Program-made: the position numbers and the translations under genes
Shown: in pieces, positions 53,713 to 63,076 of the stretch
Numbering within the stretch: the first letter of the stretch is position 1
Layout of the letters: each line of letters begins with the position of its first letter
NCBI GenBank assembly: GCA_046328715.1
Contig: JAXLWB010000047.1
Span: forward strand, 1-64,000
Reading direction: 5' to 3'
From: JAXLWB01 sp046328715
Lineage (GTDB): Bacteria; Chloroflexota; Anaerolineae; Caldilineales; Caldilineaceae
Length of the DNA stretch: 64,000 nucleotides
Notes under the pieces: model-generated
The model's input: the letters and a program-made list of their open reading frames with translations, nothing else
Told to the model about the DNA's origin: nothing
Database searches by the model: none

Positions 53713-54498
53713 CTATACAACGTCAGCAAATTGAAACTCGACTCGTTTGAAAAATCGATAACCAAAGACAAGTGCCACTGCCGCGATCACGGCGGAAATG
53801 ATCAGGTAGTAGCCAGGTGCCTGCTGTTTGAGCAAAATGTCTCGATAGGAGACGATGATGCCAGCCATCGGGTTGATAAAGTAGTAGGGACGCAGCCACT
53901 CGGGCACCTGTTCTACCGGGTAGATGATCGGCGAGGCGTAGAGCCAAATCTGCAAGCCGAGGGCGATGATATGTTTCACATCGCGGTAGAAGACATTCAG
54001 CGCACCGCCGATAAAGCCCAAGCCGATGGTCAGACAGAGCTGCGTTGCCAAGATCAACGGAAAGAAGATCAACAAGCCAAGATTGACGGGAACCCGGTAG
54101 GCGATGATGAAGATCGCCATCAAGACCAGTGCGATCGCAAAGTCGAGCAGGCGGGCTAGCATGGACGCGATTGGTAAAATCTCGCGTGGAAAGTAGATCT
54201 TGCTGACCAGATTCATGTTGGCCACCAACGAGTCGGTCATGTCGCTGATCGAGCTTGTGAAGAGCGTCCAAGGCGCCATCGCCGTGTAGGAGAAGACGAT
54301 ATAGGGCAGATTGCCTGTATCGATCTTCACAAAGCGCGTAAAGATGATGCTGAAGATGATGGCGGTTGCCGTCGGTTGCAGGATCGCCCACAACCCACCC
54401 AAGATCGACTGCTTGTAGCGGGCACGGATCGTGCGCAAGGTCCAGGCGGCAAGAAGTTCACGATTGTTATAAAGTGTAGAGAGATTGGTTGTTTCCAT
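53713..54498 (-). CDS. wzm: ABC transporter permease, polysaccharide export (Wzm-like)
   Basis: A 261-residue membrane protein with six helices, of the ABC2 permease family. It opens with an amphipathic stretch (LYNNRELLAAWTLRTIRARYKQSILGG), then AIIFSIIFTRFVKI, ILPIASMLARLLDFAIALVLMAIF and AGIIVSYRDILLKQQAPG. The length and order match Wzm/TagG permeases. With the ATPase at 52294 it exports undecaprenyl-linked glycans fully assembled in the cytoplasm. Upstream, 14 bases away, is the anchored propeller gene. Confidence 0.93.
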   Translation of the reverse strand: METTNLSTLYNNRELLAAWTLRTIRARYKQSILGGLWAILQPTATAIIFSIIFTRFVKIDTGNLPYIVFSYTAMAPWTLFTSSISDMTDSLVANMNLVSKIYFPREILPIASMLARLLDFAIALVLMAIFIIAYRVPVNLGLLIFFPLILATQLCLTIGLGFIGGALNVFYRDVKHIIALGLQIWLYASPIIYPVEQVPEWLRPYYFINPMAGIIVSYRDILLKQQAPGYYLIISAVIAAVALVFGYRFFKRVEFQFADVV

Positions 54499-54512
54499 AA
54501 TTGCGTTAACTG

Positions 54513-56051
54513 TTAAAATCGTTGCTTGCGCCTGCTCTGCCAGAGCGCAGTGAGCATCAGAATGAGACCGACAGGAACCAGGCCGATCAACAATACTTGA
54601 CCCGGTCCGTTTGCATTTTGGGGCGAAGCAGTGGTTTGTGGCTCAGTTGACGAAACTGGTAGCGCAGTTGGTATTATAGTTGCTGTGGCGGCTGACTCTG
54701 TCTCGGTTGCTACAGGTGTTGCAGTGGTCTGCACTGTTGGCTCGACCAGCGGCAACGGCACCACAGGTAGTTCACTCGCCTCAAGCTTGCGGCTGGAAAA
54801 CCAGACATTCGGCTGACGGCGACCGGGGTCCGTCCGCCAGGTGATCAGCACTTGATTACCCTGGCTAATCACGGCATCGGCGTCGTAGGGGTCGAACGAG
54901 TTGGTAACCTCATCTCGGTATTCACCGGAGACGACAGCACGCACGCTATCCCACTGGCCACCTTTCCAACTCGAATACCACATGCCGTGCAGATCGAGCT
55001 TGCCATCGATGCCGCCAGGAATACGTTGGCCGAAGAAGACGTAGAGATGTTGCTCGCTATCAATCACAAAGGAAAAGTGGCCGTTGCGTCCGATATGGTT
55101 GACAAAAGGACGCACCGGGCGTGTCCAGCTTTTGCCGCCATCGCTGGAACGGATCATCCAATGGACAGGGGCTGTCTGCTCATCCAAGCCGTTGTTGTAG
55201 AGAATGATCACCTGACCTTGATACTCAACCACTGCGGGAATGGCGATGCCCAATCCCACATTTTTGTCAAGCGTCATCGGGTCGCTCCAACCGCCTTCGA
55301 GAATATCTTCAAGCTGGGCGTAAAAGCCGGTTACGTTCTGTCCTTGTACATTCGTCACATTCCAGACAATATGCAACGTTCCCGACTGGCCCAGGTAGAG
55401 ATCAAAGTCAAAGACCTTATCCTTGAGATTGTAGGTTGAATAGATCAGCTCCGGGTCGCTCCAGGTTTCGCCATTGTCCGCCGAGCGCACCGAGTACAGG
55501 CTATCGCCGTCCTGCAAATTTCCGCTATAAACCATCACGAAATGACCACTGCCATCACTGACCATTCCTGCTACGTTCGGTGTGATCGCCTTAGGTCCAA
55601 TCTCTATCGGCTCGGCCCAAGCTCGCGCACTGCCTGCTAGGGCGGCTGGGGCGTAGGTATAAAAAATGCTAGCATCCGCATCGTCGCCACCGAAGAAGAT
55701 CAGATGGATGATGCCTTGACCATCAAGATAGGCATCCATCACACGAGCTTGTTCTTTAAGTGGTGAAAGGAGGATGTCGATTGGATTGCTCCAGCCGATG
55801 TCGGCCCGCCAGCGACTATAGATGATCGCCTTGCCAGTGTCCCCAGCGTCCGTGCCTTGTGATGCAAAGGCATGCACCGTCCGATTCTGATCGGCGAGCA
55901 AAATCGGCGGCAACGTGTCGGGCAGGTACCCTGGAATATGCTGTTGCGCTGCCCATCCATTCATCTGCGCGCTCACTGTGCCAGCAAATGGAATTGCCAG
56001 AAGTGCAATTAGGATGAAGTTAAGCAAGAATCTAACAAGCGAACGCGTCAT
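54513..56051 (-). CDS. Membrane-anchored sialidase-like (BNR/Asp-box) beta-propeller
   Basis: From the ATG at 56051 it has 512 residues. A signal peptide (FLLNFILIALLAIPFAGTVSAQ) is followed by a propeller with Asp-box motifs SADNGETWSD and SSDGGKSWTR. A Ser/Thr/Pro-rich stalk (VEPTVQTTATPVATETES) comes next, then a C-terminal membrane helix (VLLIGLVPVGLILMLTALW) with a basic tail. It is thus held outside the membrane. No complete sialidase active site is evident, so glycan binding is as likely as hydrolysis. An open extension to 56360 overlaps the EamA-like gene and is rejected. Confidence 0.8.
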   Translation of the reverse strand: MTRSLVRFLLNFILIALLAIPFAGTVSAQMNGWAAQQHIPGYLPDTLPPILLADQNRTVHAFASQGTDAGDTGKAIIYSRWRADIGWSNPIDILLSPLKEQARVMDAYLDGQGIIHLIFFGGDDADASIFYTYAPAALAGSARAWAEPIEIGPKAITPNVAGMVSDGSGHFVMVYSGNLQDGDSLYSVRSADNGETWSDPELIYSTYNLKDKVFDFDLYLGQSGTLHIVWNVTNVQGQNVTGFYAQLEDILEGGWSDPMTLDKNVGLGIAIPAVVEYQGQVIILYNNGLDEQTAPVHWMIRSSDGGKSWTRPVRPFVNHIGRNGHFSFVIDSEQHLYVFFGQRIPGGIDGKLDLHGMWYSSWKGGQWDSVRAVVSGEYRDEVTNSFDPYDADAVISQGNQVLITWRTDPGRRQPNVWFSSRKLEASELPVVPLPLVEPTVQTTATPVATETESAATATIIPTALPVSSTEPQTTASPQNANGPGQVLLIGLVPVGLILMLTALWQSRRKQRF

Positions 56052-56059
56052 AACCAAGT

Positions 56060-56428
56060 TTAAGGAGCGGCTCCGAACGACACCAAGACAATCCCGCAGC
56101 AGATCAGCCCTAACCCTGCCCAACGTAGCGGCGGGATCGCTTCCCCCAGGAAGAAGCCGGAGACCAGCGCAATCAAGACAAAATTCAAGGCCAGGAAAGG
56201 ATAGGCGTAACTTAAGTCCATACGTTTGAGCACGGCAATCCACGAAATCGCCCCTAGCCCATAAAGCGCCAACCCCAATAAGGTCAGCGGCGACTGAAAC
56301 ATCGTCGGCAGGACCACCATAAACGGTAACTTGAAAGGTGCAGCATGAGTGACACCCCACTTAATCGACACCTGTCCGCCCACTCCTGCAACCACAGATA
56401 CAACAATCAACAACCAATTCGGTACCAT
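56060..56428 (-). CDS. EamA/SMR-type small membrane protein (ArnE/F-like)
   Basis: A 122-residue protein with four helices, the size of an SMR/EmrE or ArnE/ArnF subunit. Words such as SYAYPFLALNFVLIALVSGFFLGEAIPPLRWAGLGLICCGIVLVS fit the EamA half-repeat. In glycan loci such proteins are proposed to flip polyprenyl-phosphate sugars. The DPM1-like enzyme and the two GT-C enzymes in the window would need such a flippase (inference). It lies 9 bases upstream of the propeller gene. Confidence 0.82.
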   Translation of the reverse strand: MVPNWLLIVVSVVAGVGGQVSIKWGVTHAAPFKLPFMVVLPTMFQSPLTLLGLALYGLGAISWIAVLKRMDLSYAYPFLALNFVLIALVSGFFLGEAIPPLRWAGLGLICCGIVLVSFGAAP

Positions 56429-56495
56429 TAAAGCCTCAATCCTAATTTACAACAATTGTCCTTTGTAACCGTCTTGTGCAAGTCATAACAATCAG

Positions 56496-56624
56496 CCCCA
56501 CCCTAGCCCTCCCCAAAACAGGGAGGGAACTGTGAAGGAGCAAATTTAGCCCTGTGGACAGAAGAGAAGACTAAATTCGTCCCGTGATTGTTCCCTCCCT
56601 TATCAGGGGAGGGTTAGGGTGGGG
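56496..56624. repeat. 129-nt two-tier palindromic repeat, copy 2
   Basis: Same length, orientation and ends as the copy at 48825. The stretch cccgtgattgttccctccc is identical; the inner arms differ in sequence but still pair (gcaaatttag / ctaaattcgt). It ends one base from the stop codon of the Wzy-like gene at 56625. Confidence 0.85.
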
Positions 56625-58247
56625 TTACTGTTTCGCAATTTTAGCCATTGCCAAATGAATATTTTTTGCCGCCTGTAACTCCTGAAGTTGTTCATACCAC
56701 CAGGCACGACCTTCAAGCTGGCTGTCCAAAAACGAGACCGACTGCCATAGCTGCGCTGCTTCATCGATCTGCCCACGCACCGCCAACGCCTCGCCAAGCA
56801 ATTGTCGGTTGGCTCGATGCTCAGGCGCAAGTTGGTAAGCGGACTGTAACATCTGTCCGGCTTTGTCGTAGTCGCCCTGTGCCAACGCAATTTGACCACT
56901 CCGTCGCAGCGCACTTTCGTTTTGCGCGTCGATGACCAAGGCGATCTGAAAGTAGCGCTCGGTTGCGTCGAGATTGACGCCATCCGGTTTGCGTCGCAAT
57001 CGATCCTGAACGCCCCAGATTTGATAATTATAGACGCTCAATTCTGCCTTGCTTTGGTCGATTGCCGCCAGGTTGGCAAAGAGGGCAGAACGAAGTTTTG
57101 CACCGTTTAACCAGATCCCAACTGCGATCAGCGCCAACCCAATCCCTGCCCATGTCATGTATCTCAACTCGTTGCGTTCTTTCCGCTCACGACGGGATTG
57201 GTGGCGTGGTGAAGAGCGAACCAGCAGCGCAAAGGCAATGGGTGCAAAGGTCAGCGGTACGGTCGAGTAGGCGTAAAGCTCTGCATCTAACAAACCATAT
57301 ACAAATAAGGTGATTGTGCTAGCAATCGACGCCAAACGCAACTCCTGCAGATCACGAGTATGCGCAGGCAACGCTTCCATCGCTACCATGACTGCCAGCA
57401 CAAGCATGCCTGCCATCGCCAACGCACCGAGCCAGCCCTGCTCCGTTCCCACCTGTAAAAGGAGGTTATGTACATGCGGCTGATTGGCAACGTGGCTAAT
57501 GTAGACATAACTGGCAAGCGCCATCGGTACACTGCCCAGTCCACTGCCAGTAAAAGGATAATCACTCATCAACGCAATCGCGTTATTCCACAACTCCCGC
57601 CGTCCTAAGATATCGCTGTCGGGATGTAGATGGAGCATTGCACCCACTTGGGAGGCCACTGAGGGCATGATCACAAACAAACCGTAACCAATCAGAGCTA
57701 ACAAGCCCAGCGACCAAATCAGCCAGCGTATCAGGCGCACGCTAGACGCTTGTACATTTTGCTCTACAAGTAGCCAGAAAAGCAGTGCCATCGCTCCACC
57801 AGCTAGCAGGCTAAGCATGGCTCCCCGTTCGCGTGTGGCGAAGAGCCCAACTCCGCCAACTAGGACAAGCAGTACACTCAACAGCACCCAAGGCCACTGC
57901 TTGTTGCGCAGCGTTCGTAGCAGATTTGCCAACGGGAAAGGTAGCAGAATGGCCAATGCACTGCCGGTGATGCCACCAAAGGCATCATGTCCGCCCTGCC
58001 GTGTTGCCAAGTAGTAGACCGCCACAGCGCCTGCCAGCAGGCTCCCACCCCAGGCGGCGTACGGTGCAAATTGCATGCGCTGTTGGCGACCCAGTGTGCC
58101 GGCCACTACCACAGCGATTCCCCCAATAGCCAGAAAGGCAAAGCGCAAGAAGGCTACTTTTTGATCATAGGCCGCCCACAATCCCAAAATGGCTGTGGCG
58201 AGGAAGAGTGCGGCAAACCCAAGTAAGAAGGAAGATTTCTGGCTCAA
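56625..58247 (-). CDS. O-antigen polymerase/ligase family protein with TPR tail (copy 2)
   Basis: A 540-residue protein. About ten to eleven helices occupy the first 385 residues; the Wzy_C loop contains LGRRELWNNAIALMSDYPFTGSGLGSVPMALASYVYI and NQPHVHNLLLQVGTEQGWLG, with the His and acidic residues of the family. A C-terminal TPR segment follows at about 430-520 (RRSGQIALAQGDYDKAGQMLQSAYQLAPEHRANRQLL). A TTG start is needed, as no upstream ATG fits. Together with the protein at 34074 the locus has two polymerase/ligase candidates. Confidence 0.85.
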   Translation of the reverse strand: MSQKSSFLLGFAALFLATAILGLWAAYDQKVAFLRFAFLAIGGIAVVVAGTLGRQQRMQFAPYAAWGGSLLAGAVAVYYLATRQGGHDAFGGITGSALAILLPFPLANLLRTLRNKQWPWVLLSVLLVLVGGVGLFATRERGAMLSLLAGGAMALLFWLLVEQNVQASSVRLIRWLIWSLGLLALIGYGLFVIMPSVASQVGAMLHLHPDSDILGRRELWNNAIALMSDYPFTGSGLGSVPMALASYVYISHVANQPHVHNLLLQVGTEQGWLGALAMAGMLVLAVMVAMEALPAHTRDLQELRLASIASTITLFVYGLLDAELYAYSTVPLTFAPIAFALLVRSSPRHQSRRERKERNELRYMTWAGIGLALIAVGIWLNGAKLRSALFANLAAIDQSKAELSVYNYQIWGVQDRLRRKPDGVNLDATERYFQIALVIDAQNESALRRSGQIALAQGDYDKAGQMLQSAYQLAPEHRANRQLLGEALAVRGQIDEAAQLWQSVSFLDSQLEGRAWWYEQLQELQAAKNIHLAMAKIAKQ

Positions 58248-58356
58248 CGTGATTAACTATGACTCTTGGTCTGCACAGGTCGGTTCAAACAAGGCGAACC
58301 CTTACCTGGATGTCTGACTCAAGCTCTCGATAATATGTGTAACGGCTCTAGACAAT

Positions 58357-58384
58357 CGAAAGGCGAGGATATCCTCGCCTTTCG
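58357..58384. repeat. 28-nt perfect palindrome after the radical SAM gene
   Basis: cgaaaggcgaggat at 58357-58370 is directly followed by its exact inverse, atcctcgcctttcg. It lies 55 bases after the stop of the radical SAM gene. It could be a terminator without a U-tract, or a protein-binding palindrome. Confidence 0.6.
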
Positions 58385-58439
58385 GGCAATGCCGATCTAG
58401 ATCGTAAGCGTAACCCTCTGGCAATCTCTCTGCAATTGG

Positions 58440-60146
<1,707 letters not shown>

Positions 60147-60223
60147 TGTATCCTCTCCAACGGGTCACGTTATCTATGTATGCTCGGGATGAAGATCTAG
60201 CTTCATCCCACCTCTCATCTCAC

Positions 60224-61474
60224 CTAGGCGGCCACAGAGGGTTTCGGTTCAGGGCTCACACGCCCTACTTCCATCTTATCCTTGCCACGCAGATCGCTGG
60301 CAACCAGCTTCTCGCGTTGGCTAAGGGTCTCCAATACCTGAATCTGAATGCGTGCGATCATCAACTGCACACCCATTAGGCACAAGCCAGCACTCGCTAA
60401 ATAGTAGAACCAAAGGCGCTCCATCGCCATGCCCTGCCAGCCCAGCACCAGGCTCACCAGCCCTACGATCACGCCTACGCCCAAGCTGCCAAGCCCGATC
60501 CAGCCAAAATGCTTCTCCAATCCTGGAAAGATTGGCTGACCGAGTAGTCCTTGGCGAATCGGAGTTTTGTGAAACAAACCAACAAAGTAGTTGAAACTCA
60601 GCCCAAGGGCCAAAATGCTAACGCCAGCGACGGCCATCACCATGGCTAGAAAGAGACTAAACGCTGCGCCCGCGCCTAAGAATGTAACACCTTGAATCCG
60701 TTGGCTGATCAGCCAAAGGGCAATCAGGACCGCAACGCCGAAGCTGCCCACGCCAAACAATCCTAATGGACGTACAGGGTTATAGTGGAGGGCCGTCTCG
60801 ACAATCGACTGGGCAAAACGCACACCGTCGTGAACAACACTCAATTTGGAGCGTCCGACTCGTTCGCTGTAGGGGATCGCCACCTCAATCATGTTCATCT
60901 TTTCGTGAAGGGCACGGGTGCTCATGACTGGGGTCAGATTGAGACCGTCCGGTAGTGGATAAAGCCGCGCCAGATCGCGCTTGCGAAAGATGCGCATGCC
61001 ACTGGCAGAATCAGTAATCCGTTGTGCGCTGATCAAGCTGACCAAATTGGCGAAGATAAAGTTGCCGATGCGACGCACCAATGGCATTTCACTCTTGGCA
61101 CCCGCCATCCGTGAACCGATGACAATGTCAGCATTCTTCGCCACGGCTGCCTGGTAGAGCGCAGGAAAATATTCAGGAGGATAGGTACCGTCGGCATCCA
61201 AAAAGCCGATCCACTCGCCGGTTGCTGCCGCAAATCCGGTTTTGAGGGCTGCCCCGTAGCCTCCGTTCTTGGCGTGGCGGATCAAGCGCACTTCGTTGTT
61301 GCGGCTCACGACTTCTGCGGTTTTATCGCGTGAGCCATCATCCACCACGATCAATTCGAGCGAATCGATCCCTACCTCGGGTAGTTTAGGGCGGATAGAA
61401 AGTACCCGTTCAATAATGGCGTTGATTCCATTTTCTTCGTTGTATGCTGGAATAACGATCGACAGTCTCGGCAT
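60224..61474 (-). CDS. DPM1-like polyprenol-phosphate glycosyltransferase
   Basis: A 416-residue protein. The GT2 domain (1-230) has LSIVIPAYNEENGINAIIERVL, LELIVVDDGSRDKTAEVV, GYGAALKTGFAAATGEWIGFLDADGTYPPEYF with the DXD-type site, and RRIGNFIFANLVSLIS. Four to five helices follow in residues 255-390. This design fits enzymes that attach mannose, glucose or another hexose to undecaprenyl phosphate. Such donors are used outside the membrane by GT-C enzymes, two of which lie at 10983 and 15909. It is 45 bases downstream of the acyltransferase gene. Confidence 0.87.
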   Translation of the reverse strand: MPRLSIVIPAYNEENGINAIIERVLSIRPKLPEVGIDSLELIVVDDGSRDKTAEVVSRNNEVRLIRHAKNGGYGAALKTGFAAATGEWIGFLDADGTYPPEYFPALYQAAVAKNADIVIGSRMAGAKSEMPLVRRIGNFIFANLVSLISAQRITDSASGMRIFRKRDLARLYPLPDGLNLTPVMSTRALHEKMNMIEVAIPYSERVGRSKLSVVHDGVRFAQSIVETALHYNPVRPLGLFGVGSFGVAVLIALWLISQRIQGVTFLGAGAAFSLFLAMVMAVAGVSILALGLSFNYFVGLFHKTPIRQGLLGQPIFPGLEKHFGWIGLGSLGVGVIVGLVSLVLGWQGMAMERLWFYYLASAGLCLMGVQLMIARIQIQVLETLSQREKLVASDLRGKDKMEVGRVSPEPKPSVAA

Positions 61475-61519
61475 TTGACTCTCCCGGATTAGCTTAATAG
61501 CAATCTTATGCGAATTAAA

Positions 61520-62290
61520 TTAAAGGTAGATTTCTTTATTGGGTTGACTTTCGGTTCCATCAATGGTCTTTAAGCTTCGTGCGGGCACGCCACCGACAAC
61601 GGTGTGCGCTGGCACATCTTTGGTCACAACGGCACCGGCGGCCACAACCGCTCCCTCGCCGATGCGCACCCCATCGGTGATGACTGCACCTGCGCCGATC
61701 CATACGTCATCCTCGACTACGATGCCTTCGGCTGTAATCCCCTGCTCGATGATCGGGCGGGAAGGGTCGTCGTAAACATGATTGACCGCCAACATTTGCA
61801 CCAGTGGAGCGGTATAGACTCGGTCGCCAATCGAGATGCCGCCTTGACCACGTAAGACGTTCATCTCGCCGATCAAACTCTCTTGCCCGATGTGGATATA
61901 GGCGTGGGGTAGCCCTCGAAAGTTGTAAACGTGCAGAATCGATCCATGCATCACAAAGCTATTGTCACCAATTTTGATACCATTGGGACATGCGTGAAGG
62001 TAGACGCCTTGATCGAGGTAGACATTTTTCCCAAGTTGGATATAATCTGTATAGCGCAGTCGCACTCCTGCCTCGATCGCCGCCAATCCATCCATTTTGA
62101 GGATGGCACGATAGAGGATTGCACGGAGTCCGACGCCTATTACAGTAGGAACCCAACCGGCCAGCGACAAAATGATCTGCTCCCAAACATAACGCCCAGG
62201 GCTGCTTGCCTGACGTTCAATATAGGTCATGAACCCTTTATTGCGACTTGCAGGATTCTGCAAGGGATGTTTCTGTGCTGGCATCTGCAT
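61520..62290 (-). CDS. Left-handed beta-helix (hexapeptide-repeat) acyltransferase
   Basis: From the ATG at 62290 it has 256 residues. The parallel beta-helix begins near residue 85 with repeats such as YIQLGKNVYLDQGVYLHAC, IKIGDNSFVMHGSILHV and IVVEDDVWIGAGAVITDGVRIGEGAVVAAGAVVTKDVPAHTVVGGVPARSL. The candidate catalytic histidine is in NHVYDD. It probably acetylates a sugar or nucleotide sugar in the cytoplasm. A TTG at 62317 and an ATG at 62230 are other possible starts. It is the first gene of the leftward locus on the minus strand. Confidence 0.83.
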   Translation of the reverse strand: MQMPAQKHPLQNPASRNKGFMTYIERQASSPGRYVWEQIILSLAGWVPTVIGVGLRAILYRAILKMDGLAAIEAGVRLRYTDYIQLGKNVYLDQGVYLHACPNGIKIGDNSFVMHGSILHVYNFRGLPHAYIHIGQESLIGEMNVLRGQGGISIGDRVYTAPLVQMLAVNHVYDDPSRPIIEQGITAEGIVVEDDVWIGAGAVITDGVRIGEGAVVAAGAVVTKDVPAHTVVGGVPARSLKTIDGTESQPNKEIYL

Positions 62291-62348
62291 CAATTCTCTA
62301 GAGTGACGATTTTTCAATGTAAAGCGTATTAATGATATTCACGAATCC

Positions 62349-62363
62349 AGTATATCAAGTATA
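62349..62363 (-). promoter_or_regulatory. Candidate -10 boxes for the leftward glycan locus
   Basis: Two TATACT hexamers on the minus strand (62349-62354 and 62358-62363) lie about 60-75 bases before the acyltransferase start in an AT-rich stretch. No strong -35 matches at ideal spacing, so this is only a candidate. Confidence 0.35.
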
Positions 62364-62860
62364 AAAATCCGAGTGATTACAAGGTACTTACACGTAGAAA
62401 ACTTTAAATCGTATAGTAAACGTCTGGTTTTCAACCCAGTATTGTTTGCCTTACAGTAGAGATTCGTTGCTTACAAGACAGGCTAATTTTTCGAAATGAT
62501 GTTAAACTAAAACTGCCAGTCTGAGCGTCCCCTATTTCGCTTAAACCTTGTTCCCACAAAATCCATTGCAATCTGAACAAGTAAGGTATAAAAATCTATT
62601 AACATTAATTTGAAAAATGTAAGAATTTAGAAACAACTTTTACTTACATTTGTGTTAAACTGGTTTCGCATGAACTTGCGCGGCAGTGTAGCTGTACCAG
62701 AACTGTTGCCTGCACATGTGGACTCTTGCTTGCCTTGATTGAGTGGTTTCAACACTCTGTTGCGTAAGTTCTGCAAAACCAACCGCGTCTTTTGTCGTAT
62801 TTCGACGTCATTTACTTTAACCCAATCTTTGGTGACCCGACGTTCGTGAGGAGTCATCCT
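62364..62860. other. Divergent AT-rich intergenic region
   Basis: About 500 bases without a supported gene, between a leftward acyltransferase and a rightward small membrane-protein gene. A 9-bp inverted repeat (aaatgtaag at 62615-62623, cttacattt at 62643-62651) is present, and the word gtaag or its complement recurs, which might mark an operator. A minus-strand ORF at 62627-62857 has no similarity or ribosome-binding site and is rejected. Confidence 0.4.
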
Positions 62861-63064
62861 ATGCTAATCTATTCGCTGATTATTATTGTTTGTATCCTAA
62901 GCTTTATTTCAGCGCTTGCGATCTTTTCGGCTATGGTTGTTGCAGGCCGTAATGAACGATTCGAAGGCAATGAGACTACTTCGAGCGAGCCTTTCCTCGC
63001 TTGGAACCTACGCGACAAAAAATTCGATGAAGCTGCTTTAAAGCGTCTTGCTGATAATGCTTAG
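62861..63064 (+). CDS. Small single-helix membrane protein
   Basis: A 67-residue protein starting at an ATG with gaggag 7 bases upstream. One hydrophobic helix (SLIIIVCILSFISALAIFSAMVV) at residues 5-27 is followed by a soluble tail with NLRDKKFDEAALKRLADNA. The only rightward gene in the glycan locus; it converges with the BY-kinase gene, with 12 bases between stops. Family and function unknown. It could modulate the kinase or export machinery (inference). Confidence 0.65.
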   Translation: MLIYSLIIIVCILSFISALAIFSAMVVAGRNERFEGNETTSSEPFLAWNLRDKKFDEAALKRLADNA

Positions 63065-63076
63065 GCAAACCTAAAC

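Noticed and set aside
56052..56360. N-terminal extension of the propeller gene
   Set aside because: It overlaps the EamA-like gene, and the signal peptide begins at the ATG at 56051.
62627..62857. 76-codon minus-strand ORF
   Set aside because: It lies in an AT-rich promoter region opposite the small membrane-protein gene and has no similarity or ribosome-binding site.
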